Shown: positions 9,607-21,569 of the stretch, one piece after another
Position numbering within the stretch: position 1 is the first letter of the stretch
How the letters are laid out: the number at the start of each line of letters is the position of its first letter
Source of the DNA: Cryptomeria japonica
Lineage: Eukaryota; Streptophyta; Pinopsida; Cupressales; Cupressaceae
Reading direction: 5' to 3'
DNA: 64,000 nucleotides
Assembly (NCBI RefSeq): GCF_030272615.1
Contig: NC_081409.1
Coordinates: forward strand, 648,056,468-648,120,467
Made by a program: the position numbers and the translations under genes
Notes under the pieces: model-generated
What the model saw: only the letters and a program-made list of their open reading frames with translations
Told to the model about the DNA's origin: nothing
The model's database searches: none

Positions 9607-12600
9607 TTGGGTCATCCTGCTTATAAGTGTCCAGAAAAGCCTAGTTCTTCCCATGGAGGTGAAAATAAAGTGAACTATGTTCAGGAGGAAGGAAGTAGTA
9701 CAAGAACTCCAGCAATAAACCTAGCACCCAAAGATGGTGAGAGTCTAATGATGAGGAGAGCATTGATGCAAGAACCTCACAAGTGTGAAGTGTCTCAAAG
9801 AAGAGAATTGTTCAGGATAAAGTGCAAAATCTTGGGCAAGGTATGTAAGGTGGTTATAGATTTAGGTTCCATAGATAACATTATCTTAGAGGAGGTAGTT
9901 AGCAAATTGAACCTACCTAGAATGAGGCACAGTGAACCCTACAAGGTAACCTGGTTAAACAAGGGGCAACATGTCCTAGTTAATGAACAAGCATGGGTAG
10001 ACTTCAACATAGGTGAATACAAGGATAGGATACTATGTGACATCCTTCCTATGGATGCTTGCCATCTACTATTGGGTAGACCTTGGCAATTTGACAGAAG
10101 GGCACACCATGATGGTGAAAAAAACACATATTCCTTTCAAAAGAATGGCATTGTCTACAAAATTCAGTCCCTTAGTGAAGAGACAGAGAATAGCAAACCA
10201 CAGACACCTAAAGTGATATTAGTCAATGAAAAAGAGTTCATCCAAACCATGAAAGAGGGAGATGGGATTGGTTATGCACTTGTAGTGAAACCTAAGGAGG
10301 AGAAGAAAGAAAAACAAGTTGAGATCCCACAAGAAGTGCAGCAAATTCTTGATAACTTTAAGGGCATCATCAGTGATGGACAACCAACAACATTACCTCC
10401 TCCTAGAGCCATTAGTCATCAGATTGACTTTATACCAGGAGCTTCTTTGCCAAACAAAGCAACTTATAAGATGACTCCTGAATAGAAAAAAGAGGTAGCT
10501 AGATAGATTCAAGAGTTATTGGATCAAGGATTAATAAGAAAGAGTATAAGTCCTTGTGCCATACCCACTGTGTTGGCACCTAAGAAAGGGGGCACATGGA
10601 GACTATGCACAGGCTCCAGAGCCATCAACAAAATTACAATAATGTATAGGTTCCCTATTCCCAGGATAGAAGATTTGATGGATTGTTTAGGGGGTGCAAG
10701 GTAAAGAGTGGTTACCATCAGATAAGAATAAAAGAGGGTGATGAGTGGAAAACTGCTTTCAAAACAAATGAGGGTCTTTTGTGTGCTCTTGGACATGTAC
10801 CTATTCATACAGGAGGATAACTAACTTGGAGAGGTATTTATTCTCTTGTTTGAGCCATTGTAAGGGTTGATCATTCAGAATTATCAAGCACTTTGCAAGT
10901 TTGTACCATTTTTACCTTGTTTTTCACTATGTTTTGACTCCATGTGAACAGCAGTCCATACACCTGTTGTATGTGGCCATACTGTTTTTGCATTTTCCAG
11001 TACTCTTATTTTTCTTGAAGCTTTTCCCTTTGGTGGAATTGAATTTCATTAAGTTTTGAGTTTTGTGCAAAAATATTTTATTTTGACAATTTCACTGCCT
11101 TGTCTAGGAAATTGGCAAGGATGCTTGACCAACTTGGTTTCTTGAGGCCCTAAATGCTCATGGCTTCCCAAGAACTAGTTGGTCAACTTGTAAGATATGT
11201 ACATACTTGTTTTGATTTCAAAAGTGCAGGTGTAAGGAGTTTTGTGGGCATGGAGCTCTAGGCAAGTGTGCCATTTGGCTAGGGTCTTTGAAGAAGTTTG
11301 ATGCTTTGCTCTTCCATAGCAAATGCACTCATCAGATTATCAGAGCTATTTTGATGTTTAAGTTTGAATGTAAAGGCAAAGAGGCTTTCTAAGCCATAAT
11401 GAGGATGATTTCATTTTTAGTAAGACTAAACAAGAGCATTTGAAACACTTAGCCATTGTTTTGCAAAGATTATCTGATGAGCAGTTAACCATAAATCTTG
11501 AGAAATGTGATTTTATGCAGCAAGAGCTAGTCTATCTTGGTTTTGTTGTGTCCAGTGGAGATCTTAAGATGGATCAATCCAAAGTTGCTGCCATAACAAG
11601 TTGGCCAACCCCACAATCAGCCAGTGAAGTTAGGAGTTTTCATGGTCTAGCCTAGTTTTACAGGAAATTTATCAGAGGGTTCAATGAGATTTGTGCACCC
11701 ATGTTAGATACAATAAAGGGTGGTCATAAGGTCAAGTTTCAATGGATAGAAGCAGCCAATAAGGGGTTTGAGTTACTCGAAACTAGAGTTGCTACACAGC
11801 CAGTGTTAATCCTTCCTAGTTTTGATAAGCTCTTTACTATTGAATGTGATGCTAGTCATCTTGCAGTAGGTGTAGTCTTGAGTCAAGATAACAGACCGGT
11901 TGCTTTCTTTAGTGAAAAATTGAATGATGCAAAGAAAAATTATTCATCTTATGATTTAGAGTTATATGCATTGGTCCAGGCACTCAGGAAGTGGAGGCAT
12001 TAGTTGCTTCCTAAAGAGTTTGTTGTGTATACAGACAACCAGGCAGTCAGTTTCTTGAATTCTCTGGATAAACTCAACCATAGGCATGTGAAATGGGTAG
12101 AATACCTACAAGCATATACCTTTACTCTTAAGCACAAGAAAGGCCAATGTAACAGAGTAGCTGATGCTTTAAGTAGGAGATTGTTGACTATTCAAGAGAT
12201 CCAAGTTAAGAGTATTGGTATTGATTGCTTTCAAGATTTGTATCCTAATGATGATGATTTTGTTGCTACTTATAAAGTTTGTCTTGCTTTTGAGAATCAT
12301 TTCCATAGTCAGTATGCTGACTATACATTGCAGAATGGTTTGTTATTCAGGGGAGGACAGTTGTGTGTTCCTAAAGGTTCCATGAGAGAAAACCTTATCC
12401 AAGAGAAACACAATGGGTGTTTGAGTGGCCATTTTGGTCTCAATAAGACCTTAGAGTTGGTTCAACACTTCTATTACTGGCCTTAGATGCAAAGAGATGT
12501 CTGGAGGTATGTTGAATAGTGTATGGTATGTCAGAAGGCCAAAGGTAATAGCACTAATGCTGGTTTATATCAGCCACTTCCCATTCCTTGTAGGCCATGG

Positions 12601-13692
12601 GAGTGCATCAGCATGGATTTTGTTGTAGGTTTACCAAAGACAAAAGCAGGGTATGACAGTATCTTTGTGGTTGCTGACAGATTTAGCAAAATGGCTCACT
12701 TTATACCTTGCAAAACTACTAGTGATGCTAGTCATATTGCTTTCCTTTTCTTTAAAGAAGTTGTCAAAATACATGGTTTGCCATCTAGCATTGTATCAGA
12801 TAGAGATGTTAAGTTTTTGGGTCATTTTTGGAAGACTTTGTGGAAAAAATTGGGTACTAACTTGTCTTTTGGCTTAGCTTACCATCCACAAATAGATGGC
12901 AAAATAGAAGTGGTGAATAGAACATTGGGTAATCTACTCAGATGTCTCACCAAGGAGTATGGACAAAGCTAGGATCAGCTCATCCCACAGGCAGAGTTTG
13001 CCTACAATGATTGTGTAAACAGATCCACTGGTAAGAGTCCATTTCAGATTGCTTATGGTATGCATCCAAGAGGTGTTTTTGAGTTACATGATGTGACTAA
13101 CTTTCAACATGTTAGTGGGACAACAGAGTATATGGCACACTCTCTAAAAGAGATCCATGAACAGGTTAAGTAGTCTTTGTAGGACACCACAGCAAGAGTC
13201 AAGGCAAGGGTGGATGCTTCAAAGAGGGATGTCCAATTCTTAGTTGGATATTTTGTGATGGTGCATCTCAACAAGTCTAGATTGCAAAAGGGAGTTCCTA
13301 CCAAGTTACAGATGAGAAGAATTGTACCTTGCAGGATTTTGGCTAAGTATGGTCCAAATGCTTATAAGATTGATTTACCTGCTGATGTTTCTTTGTCTCC
13401 TATCTTTAATGTTGCAGATTTGGTACCTTTCAAGGGGTAGCCTCTAGAAGAGACTCAGAGAGCTTCGGACATTTCACATTCCCTTTCTGATCTATCTCTC
13501 CCCTCTTCTTCTTCTCCCATTCTTGAACAGGTACTTGATTCTAGAATCATCAAGAAGACTAGAAAGCATGACTACCTTGAACATTTGATCAAGTGGAAAG
13601 ATCAACTAGCTTCTAAATCCACTTGGATACCTGAGAGTGACTTCAACAAGGCTGGTATTCCTCTCTCTTTTCTGCCCAAAGGAGTCACATGA
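9607..13692 (+). pseudogene. G1 pol: protease, chimeric RT, RNase H, integrase, chromodomain
   Basis: One reading frame interrupted by stops. The protease has VIDLGSIDN near 9855-9880, where families have a DSG or DTG triad, so the Ser/Thr is lost. RT begins at about 10510 ([30 protein letters not shown]). About 20 nt are missing after 10700, removing the first catalytic Asp motif, and the rest of the catalytic core including the YxDD box is absent, replaced by LTR sequence to 11419. RT resumes with KTKQEHLKHLAIVLQRL. RNase H is at 11770-12180, the integrase HHCC finger at 12409-12545 and the integrase core ([23 protein letters not shown]) to about 12950. The C-terminus (13531-13660) is a chromodomain with LIKWKDQLASKSTWIPESDF. 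Stops at 10483, 10504, 13171, 13180 and 13438 are TAG at expected Gln. Confidence 0.92.
10778..11419 (+). repeat. LTR fragment substituted into the G1 RT core
   Basis: About 640 nt here match the G1 LTR interior (about 6436-7078 and 14094-14731), in the same orientation and with a few percent difference. Upstream pol ends in the codons for TNEGLF and downstream resumes at SKTKQEH, so roughly 45 codons holding the RT catalytic box are missing. Both joints show short shared sequence (TTTTG left, TTTTTAG right). It is not a solo insertion: no target duplication, no LTR ends, and host sequence lost. Confidence 0.88.
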
Positions 13693-13714
13693 CTTATTTG
13701 TCACCGGGGGAGTA

Positions 13715-16206
13715 TGGTGCAGGAGCACCTAGGCCTCATTTTCATCACAGGTTTGATAGCAGTTTTGGTTTTTATTAGTTTTAAGTTGGAAATTTGTCTA
13801 AAATGTTTTTGAAGTTGTTCTAGGTTGTTTGGATGAGTTTTGAACTCATTGTGTGGTCTTGGTTTCCTATTTTCTTCTTTTTGTTCAAAGTTGCCAGTTT
13901 GGGAGTTGCCTGGCAAATTGTTGTCAAAAGTGAGTTTTTAATGTGTTTTTGTTTTGAAAAGTGTTTAGGCATGTTTTGTGCTTGGTTTTTAGGGGTGAGT
14001 AATGTTCTAAGATGATTGGTGGTTTTTGAGACCAACCTTACATCATCTAGGCATCAATAGTTGTCATTTTAGACATGAAAATGTCAATTTTGTGTACTCT
14101 TGGACATGTACCTATCCATACAGGAGGATAACTAACTTGGAGATGTATTTATTCTCTTGTTTGAGCCATTGTAAGGGTTGATCAGTCAAAATTATCAAGC
14201 ACTTTGCAAGTTTGCACCATTTTTACCTTGTTTTTCACTATGTTTTGACTCCATGTGAGCAGCAGTCCGTACACTTGTTGTATGTGGTCATACTATTTTT
14301 GCATTTTCCAGTACTCTTATGTTTCCTAAATATTTTCCCTTTGGTGGCATTGAATTTCATTAAGTTTTGAGTTTTGTGCAAAAATATTTAGTTTTGACAA
14401 TTTCACTGCCTTGTCTAGGAAATTGGAAGGATGCTTGACCAACTTGGCTTCTTGAGGCCCTAAAGGCTCATGGCTTTCCAAGAACTAGTTGTTAAACTTT
14501 TAAGATATGTACATACTTTTTTTGATTTCAAAAGTGCAGGTGTAAGGAGTTTTGTGGCCATGGAGCCCTAGGCAAGTGTGCCATTTGGCTAGGGTCTTTG
14601 AAGAAGTTTGATGCTTTGCTCTTATATAGCAAATGCACTCATCAGATTATCAGAACTATTTTTATGTTTAAGTTTTAATGTGAAGGCAAAGATTCTTTCT
14701 AAGCCATAATGAGGATGATTTCATTTTTAGTTTGTGAAAAAGATGTAAAAGACAGTGAGTCACTGTTTTGGAGTTAATTTCCTTTCACTTGCTTACTCTC
14801 CACCATACATTGGAGTTTGTAAAGAATTGTACCTCTCTCTATTTGTTTGAAAAAAAGATCAAGGAATGGTTTTTTGACCCTGCCCATGGGTCTTGAGGTT
14901 GCCAAAGATCAATTAATGATCCTTTAGGCAAGGTTGTAATGCCTAGCTAGCTATCACAGTCATTTATGACTGATTTTTGTATTCTTGGTTGATTGGTTTT
15001 TGTTATCTTCCTCTTCCAAGTGGTAGGTATGAAGGACATCAAGCATCAAAAGGTAGAGCATTGCTAAGAAAGCACAAATTAGACCTTCAAATAATAGCTT
15101 TTGATAGTGTAAAGTGCAGGTCCAAAGCGAAAGACAGTGAGAAGGCAAACATGTAGTCATAATTTCCTTGACAGTGAACAACTCTTTGTTTGTAATTTCC
15201 TAATGGCTTTTGTGTAGGGTTAATGTGATTCTCTTTTTTTCCTAGTGATATATGAGTTCACATGATTTGATTGTATTTGGGTACTCATGTAACTGATGTG
15301 TTTGTAGACAACAAGAATGGAAAAGTTGTCATTGTTGCATATCCCTTATGAGCAATTTTTGTAAATCTTGTTCCCTAACCTTGGAAAGGTATAAAACTAT
15401 ATTTTTGTGGCTTAACTAGCATGTAACATGGTATAACCAAGTTTGCATGGTTCATATTGAAGGTCTTAAACTTGTTAGTCCATGTTTGCCACCAAAACCT
15501 TTCCAAACCCTCCTTTTTGCACCCATTTTTGGGATAATCATGGAGAAGGCTTAAGGGACCCTAAAACTTAGAAAATATTCAAGAACCTCCAAAAGGGTAT
15601 CCATATATGAGATTCTTTTAGTCTGGAAGTTCATCATTGGAGCAGGGTGAGCACAAAACCCCAAAAGGAGGGCTAATTCCTAGTAGCCCGTTTTAGGCCT
15701 AAACCTTGGGTTTTTCTCAAATCGGGTACACAAATGGAGGATGTAAAGCTTGAAACCCATCAAATCTAGTTGAGACAAGTTGTCCTTGCATACAATTAAC
15801 ATATTTGGTGAGGTAGACTCTATAAGTTTTTTTGTGGCACTTATGAAGGATCACTACACTACAAAATGTAGAAGGCCAAAGACACCCATGGGTGTATAAC
15901 TTGACACAAACTTGCAATCCAATAAAAGGAGACCTTGTGTAGTCAAAGAATAGATCAAGGATAGAGTGAATGAATCCCAATTGAATGAGTAAAGTGTTAG
16001 ATAACTAAGCCAACAACTATGGAGTTTAAGCCCTTGAGTAACTAAGGAGAGTTTGACTTAGGGAGGTGGAACAAGGAGAGTTGCTAAATTGACTTTGAGA
16101 TTTTTGCACTCTGATTTTGGTGACTAAACCTTGAAACTAACAAAGGACCTATCACCTAATAACATACAAGCCTATTGGGAAACCCACTTGTACTATCTCC
16201 CTATCA
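13715..16206 (+). repeat. 3' LTR of gypsy G1
   Basis: Begins TGGTGCAGG directly after the purine tract CGGGGGAGTA and ends CTCCCTATCA, followed by the AATAA duplication (16207-16211). Collinear with 6060-8550. Confidence 0.95.
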
Positions 16207-18469
16207 AATAACCAAGAAATATTCCTTCATCACTTCTAGGATCAAATTTGCCAATATACTCATCTCTTCTAATATAACATTTGCTTCCAAAAATTCTGAA
16301 ATACTTAAGAGTAGGAGTATTACTAAACCATAGTGCATGAGGGGTCCTATTGGTTTCACCTTTGATGTGAACTTTGTTGAATGTATAGACAACAGTGCTA
16401 ACTACTTCTCTCCAATACACGTGGTAAATTTGCTTCAGATAACATACTTCTTGCTCCATCCAAGATAGTTCTATTTTTCCTTTCAACAACTACATTCTAT
16501 TGTAGTGTCTGAGGTGCTGATAATTGTCTTTTGATTCCATTCACTTCACAGAATGTATTAAAGTCCTTAGATATGAATTCCCCTCCTTGATCTGATCTTA
16601 AACACTTGATTTTCTTACCGGTTTCATTTTCAACCATTGCTTTGAACAGTTTGAACTTTCCAAGTGCTTCTAATTTTTCCTTGAGAAAAGTAACCCAACA
16701 CATTCTAGAATAATCATCAATAATTAGCATGAAATATCTATCACCTTGTAAGCTTTTAGTTCTAGCTAGACCACATAAATCAGTGTGAATTAAATCAAGA
16801 GCATTATTGGATTTTTCTGGAATACTTTTGAAACTAGCTCTAATTTGTTTTCCAAATTGACATTCCGTACAAATTGTATTCTGAGGTTTCACAATTTTAG
16901 GTAGATCTCTAACTGCCTTGGAAGTACTGATATTTACCATGCAATCAAAGTTTACATGACATAGTCTCTTGTGCCATAACCAACTTTCATCTATATGTGC
17001 AATCAAGCATGTCTTTTCACTATTATTCAAATGAAAGATATTACCTCTAGTATGATTACCGGTTGCAATTTCCAAACCAGTTCTATTCATGATTTTGCAT
17101 TTTCCATTTTTAAATTGTAACTAAAATCCCTTCTCAACTAATTGACGAACACTTAAAAGATTATGTTTTAATCCTTCAACATAGTAGACATTGTCAGTGT
17201 TATGCTTACCATCAAGAGATATTGAACCCTTACCTTTGATTGAACAAGCTTTGTCATCTCCAAATCTTACTAAACCTCCATTGTATTCTTGAAAGTTCAA
17301 TAATTTGCCTTTGTCTCCTGTCATATGATGTGAGCATCTTGAGTCAATGATCCATTCATCCTTTACTTCAAATTTAGTTGCTAGGGCTTGTTCTACCGGT
17401 TGAGCAGTAGGTGCCGGTTGATCTTCTGTTATAGCAACAAAAACCCATCCATTGTCTACTGGATCCTCATCAGAATCATCAGTCACACCTTCATCAGCAA
17501 TGTAACAAGATTTGTCTTTGTTCTTATTAAATATGTATCTCTGATATTCAGGATTAGGCTTGTATTTTCTTCTAGCTTCTTCTCTTAGTCTAGCATGTCT
17601 ATCAGGGCATCTCAAAGCCATATGACCAATCTTATTGTAGTTGAAACATTTAAAGGGTGCTTTACCTTCATACTTACTTCCAACTGGACCTTTTGGCATT
17701 TTCCTTGCAAATAGTGCTTCTAGTTCTTCAAGCTCTTCATTCTCCTTCCCAGTTTCTTCAAGTTCTCTTGCATAAAAGGCTTTCCAGTCTGATTTGTCAA
17801 ATGATGGAGCAAATGATGTTAATTCTTTAAAGGCCAAATCTGTCTTTATAGTAGCAACAAGACCAAATTCCTCAATTTCAAAGGCTGAAAGTTTTCCAAT
17901 CAATGTATCCCTAGTTACTGATGTATTAGGCATTGTTCTCAACTCATTTATAGCAGTAACCTTCATTTTATATGCTGGTGGCAATCCTCTTAAGAATTTT
18001 GAAACAATTTCATCCTCACTTAAGGTTCCTCGACAACATTTAATACCCAAAACAATTTCATTTACTCTTTCCATAAAAGCAGAAATCCTTTCATCTTTTC
18101 CATTTTCAGATGTTCATACTTGACTCAGAAGCTTTCAAGTTTTGCAATTTTGACTGTGGAATATCCTTCATTCAGTGTTTCCAAATGATCCCAAATAGCT
18201 TTAGTAGTAGACCTATCTGATAATCCCATGATTTGTTGATCTAATAATGCGCTCAGAAGTGCTTCTCTTGCTTTGCAATCATTCTCCTCATCTTTAGCTA
18301 AGGTAGTTGGAGTAGTCTGACCAGCTACAACAACAGTATAACCATTCTTTGTAACTTCTCCAATGTCTTTACCAATGCAATTCAGATGTATCTCCATCCT
18401 GATCTTCCAAATCCCATAGTTGGTTCCATCAAGTTTAGGATTGTCCTTCTTGAAATAATTAGTAGACAT
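16207..18469 (-). pseudogene. Copia A gag, protease and integrase (5' half of polyprotein), degenerate
   Basis: Gag starts at 18469 (minus) with MSTNYFKKDNPKLDGTNYGI, the gag N-terminal region of copia elements (UBN2-like). A TGA and a frameshift fall near 18080-18125. The zinc knuckle is CFNYNKIGHMALRCP, with the second Cys changed to Tyr. The protease has WIIDSRCSHHMTGD: relatives carry DSG, so the active-site Gly is Arg. After a TAG (17121-17123) come the pre-integrase HHCC region (HKRLCHVNF, CTECQFGKQ) and the integrase core (HTDLCGLARTKS, IIDDYSRMCW, CLRSDQGGEF), with a TAG at 16497-16499. It ends at the G1 target site; the polyprotein continues at 6059 on the minus strand. Confidence 0.92.
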
Positions 18470-18511
18470 TGGATATCCTCAAGTTGTTAAAATTTTGCAA
18501 AAGAGGACTTA

Positions 18512-18524
18512 GCTTTGATACCAA
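18512..18524 (-). other. Primer binding site of copia A
   Basis: The minus strand reads TTGGTATCAAAGC just after the 5' LTR. It matches the iMet complement TGGTATCAGAGC with one change. Confidence 0.88.
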
Positions 18525-18525
18525 T

Positions 18526-19574
18526 TGTTAGGTCCCCGAGACAACCGAGAGGGGGGGGTGAGTCAGTTGTCTAATAAATTCAAACCAAAAACAATTTAAC
18601 CAACTTAATGCTTAATACCGGTAAACCAGTTAAGTATGCCGATAGACAATGTTAACAGTAAATTGATATACAAGTAAAGATTAATGCATGAAACATAAAC
18701 ATAAAGTCATCCACAACACATAACACCAATATTTGTATGTGGAAACCCTATAAGGGAAAAAACCACGGTGGGAAACCTTACCCACAATCAGATGATACTA
18801 CTACAGATAGTAAGTGTACATAAATGGGGTCTGCACATGCAGAAAGGCCAACAGCCTAGAGCTCACTGCTCAATCACAAAATGGGAGTGACACTGACTAC
18901 AGTTGGATGGTTAAATCCAATAAGAATGTACTACACAAAATAGCATCTTCATATGCTGGATTCAGTACTGATGTAATGTTGATATGCTTCTACAAAAACC
19001 TAGCTTCACCTTCAAATGATGTCTTCGGGTATACCTTTGCTTAAACTTGCATATACCTTCTCACAAACCTTTTTCACATTCCACATTCGATCTTAAAAAT
19101 AAGATCTTATATTTATACCATAACCTAAGACCAATTTTAGTAGGTTGGCTCTATAAGATATTACAAAAAATATTTTACAAACAATATAATATCCGATGCA
19201 ATAACCAATTCAACATGTCAGCTTAATGCATTTACAATAATAATAAATCATCTCCATAGCGTACCATGTTGATCTAGAAAAGATAAACCTGTCGATGTAA
19301 CCCTGGACCTATTTACCGGTAAAAGCAAATATGCAAATATGAATATACCAATGATTAATTCTTCAAAACAAAGTGTCCACATGATGTTTTTGACATTACC
19401 AAGTGTCTTCCATATCATTCCAAGTGTCGGTGAACATTATATCCTACCAGTGAACCATATACCAGTAACTATGCAATAGTTACTTGCTTGCCGGTGAATG
19501 TTGTTGGATCTCCAAAGTGCTAGTGTTCCAGTAGGTGTTGACATCAATGACAAAACCATACCAAAATACCAACA
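18526..19574 (-). repeat. 5' LTR of copia A
   Basis: 1049 nt. On the minus strand it starts TGTTGGTATTTTGG and ends GGGACCTAACA. It contains the stem-rich motif shared by all copia LTRs here (18739-18785) and keeps the empty target site of the non-autonomous element (near 19285-19293). The same family is found as a solo LTR at 59826-60900. Confidence 0.92.
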
Positions 19575-19879
19575 AAAACAACGAACCAAGAGTCCAATTA
19601 TGATAAACAATACAAACCAATACCAAGGTCTCAAAAGGCCAAAGATAAAACCAAGAAATTCAAAACAACATATATGACTTTATTAATTCAAATTTAACAT
19701 TAAGTTTTCCAAAAATTCCAAATTCCAATCATTTATATTCATTCAATATTCCATTTGCACAATAACTTAATTTTTTATTGATCGGTCCTATTATGATAAC
19801 CAAACACATTACTACCAATCCACAAACATGATTGGTTCAATAACAACAAAGAAGAATAAAAATAAAATATACATATATA
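19575..19879 (-). repeat. Piece of AC LTR 'C'
   Basis: 305 nt between copia A and gypsy L. It aligns to 52263-52575 in LTR 'A' with few differences and ends at the same ATATACATATATA tract where LTR A is cut. Confidence 0.85.
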
Positions 19880-20121
19880 TGTAGACACCTGAATTAGTTA
19901 TTTTAATTAATTTAACCCTTCTACATAATTAATTTATTTAATTGTGTTAGTCTCTATTCTTCTCAATATTAACTAAATTTAATCTAATTAATATTGTCAC
20001 TATAGGCCAGTGATCGATTTATTTAATAAATCAATTTCCCCCTTCTTCCTCTAAAGTACTCAAAAATTAATTCTTCTTAATCCCCCTTTTAATTAATTAA
20101 TCTAGGTGATTCCTACAAATC

Positions 20122-21499
20122 TATTGGCATTTGCATGAAGATTGCATTGATGAACTATTATGTTGTCATTGATGTCAATTATAACTGGTAATGATGTTGT
20201 TTTGCAACCAATAGGTGAGCTAGTGAAGGATACCAGTATTACTTGCGAAGCAGTGAGATCAACCGGTAACCCTACCTATTGATGTACCAAACCCTAACCG
20301 ATGGAGCTTGGTGAATTGGTTGTATTGGTTTATGATAAAATAATGAGCGGTAATGGTTATGCCACGTATGCATATTGTATGTCAAGAGTTTCAAATGGTT
20401 TTTGGCACGTAGAGATAATGGTTTTATCTTGGTAATGAGCGAGTACATTGCATGAAGTGGAAACCGCGTGATGAGTTACAGGGATCGATGAAGTGGTGAT
20501 CAAGGAGAGATCGAAGTTGTCTTGAATCATGTGCAATAATTTCTATGTAATCTAATGGTCATACTTGAACCAATTTGTTTGTAATCTCTATAAGATCTAA
20601 GGTTTGTGATGTGTTATCGACCTATTGTTTTGCTTATAAGGTCGATGAGTTGTTTTGTTGTAGTGTTGGCAATTCTGGTTAAGTGTAAGTGTGATTGGTT
20701 GCAGAACCAAAAGGTGTATCTGCAGTATGTGTGAAGGCAGATAGGAGCATGAAAATGATTTGATCAAGTGGAGTAGTGCTATTCGCCATATTAGAAAACC
20801 CCTGTTGTACTCTAACAATTACAATAGTCAAATCCCTTAACATGATAAGATTTAACATGCTTAGTGCTATTTAAATCCTCTAACCAAGTGATCCATTAGC
20901 TTGGATTTAAAATCCTCTACCAAGGTTACTCCTAATAGGGTATTGCTTCTAATAGGGCATTATAGTCAATCCCTTAACCGGGTGGTCCCTAATAGGATAT
21001 ATTGTTAACAGGACTTTTTGTAAAGCTTTAACACGCTTGGCTCCTAACAAGATGAACTTCAGAAGAGTTCAGAATACTTGTGGGTATTCATCCCCACCAT
21101 GGTTTTTCCCATTTGGGTTTCTAGGTCAAAATTATTATGTCAAGTGATGAATGTTTTTGTGGTTAGTTTGCTTAACTGCTAAATCCACTTAGATATGATA
21201 AGATAACCGACAACAATCTGAAATGTGCTTTTACTATTGTTAGTAAAGTATTTGAATGTTTTTGTTAAAAGGTTTTGAGAGTTTCAGAGCTGTTATATTG
21301 TTATTCTGTTATAACAGTCAATTAGTATAGTTGACAGTCATATTGCAATTTATATTTCAGTGTTTGAACTAGTCAGTTTTGAGTTTGACTTGAGAGGTTG
21401 TTTTTGAGTTTGGTGAAAGTTTAGTCAGTTTTTTGTCTACTGATTCACCCTCCCCCTCTTAGCAGTTGTCTGGATCCTTATTGATTTATCATACCATCA
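20122..21499 (+). repeat. 5' LTR of copia B
   Basis: 1378 nt, collinear with 25533-26926. It holds a degenerate array of CCTAACAGGGTG/TTAACAGGCTTG-like motifs (about 20820-21060), followed by the shared stem-rich copia motif (21080-21121). Confidence 0.92.
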
Positions 21500-21569
21500 A
21501 TTGGTATCAATGCATTTAAGGTCCTCTAGTGTCTAAGCCTAACAGCTTCAGGTAAAGATCTTGAGGAAC

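Larger units (their letters stand above)
6060..16206 (+). mobile_element. Gypsy G1: Ty3/gypsy chromovirus with chimeric RT, TSD AATAA
   Basis: Complete in outline: 5' LTR 6060-8550, iMet primer site, gag, protease, RT, RNase H, integrase, chromodomain, purine tract CGGGGGAGTA (13705-13714) and 3' LTR 13715-16206. A perfect AATAA duplication is at 6055-6059 and 16207-16211. It sits in copia A pol, and the copia protein reads on across the site when the element is left out. RT before integrase plus a C-terminal chromodomain mark a chromovirus, a lineage that targets heterochromatin. The interior is 5164 nt, but its RT core is replaced by LTR sequence (about 10778-11419). Confidence 0.95.
1..19574 (-). 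mobile_element. Copia A: degenerate Ty1/copia retrotransposon with two nested insertions
   Basis: A minus-strand Ty1/copia element. Order on the minus strand: 5' LTR (18526-19574), iMet-type primer site, gag, protease, integrase, RT, RNase H, polypurine tract (3828-3839) and 3' LTR (1-3827, running off the left edge). Integrase upstream of RT defines copia order. Two later elements interrupt it: a non-autonomous LTR element (134-3537) and gypsy G1 (6060-16206). Removing both gives about 6 kb of ordinary copia. The visible 3' LTR (133 + 285 nt) matches exactly the 418 nt of 19157-19574, so about 631 nt of the element lies left of the window. Multiple stops and frameshifts; not autonomous now. 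Confidence 0.93.
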
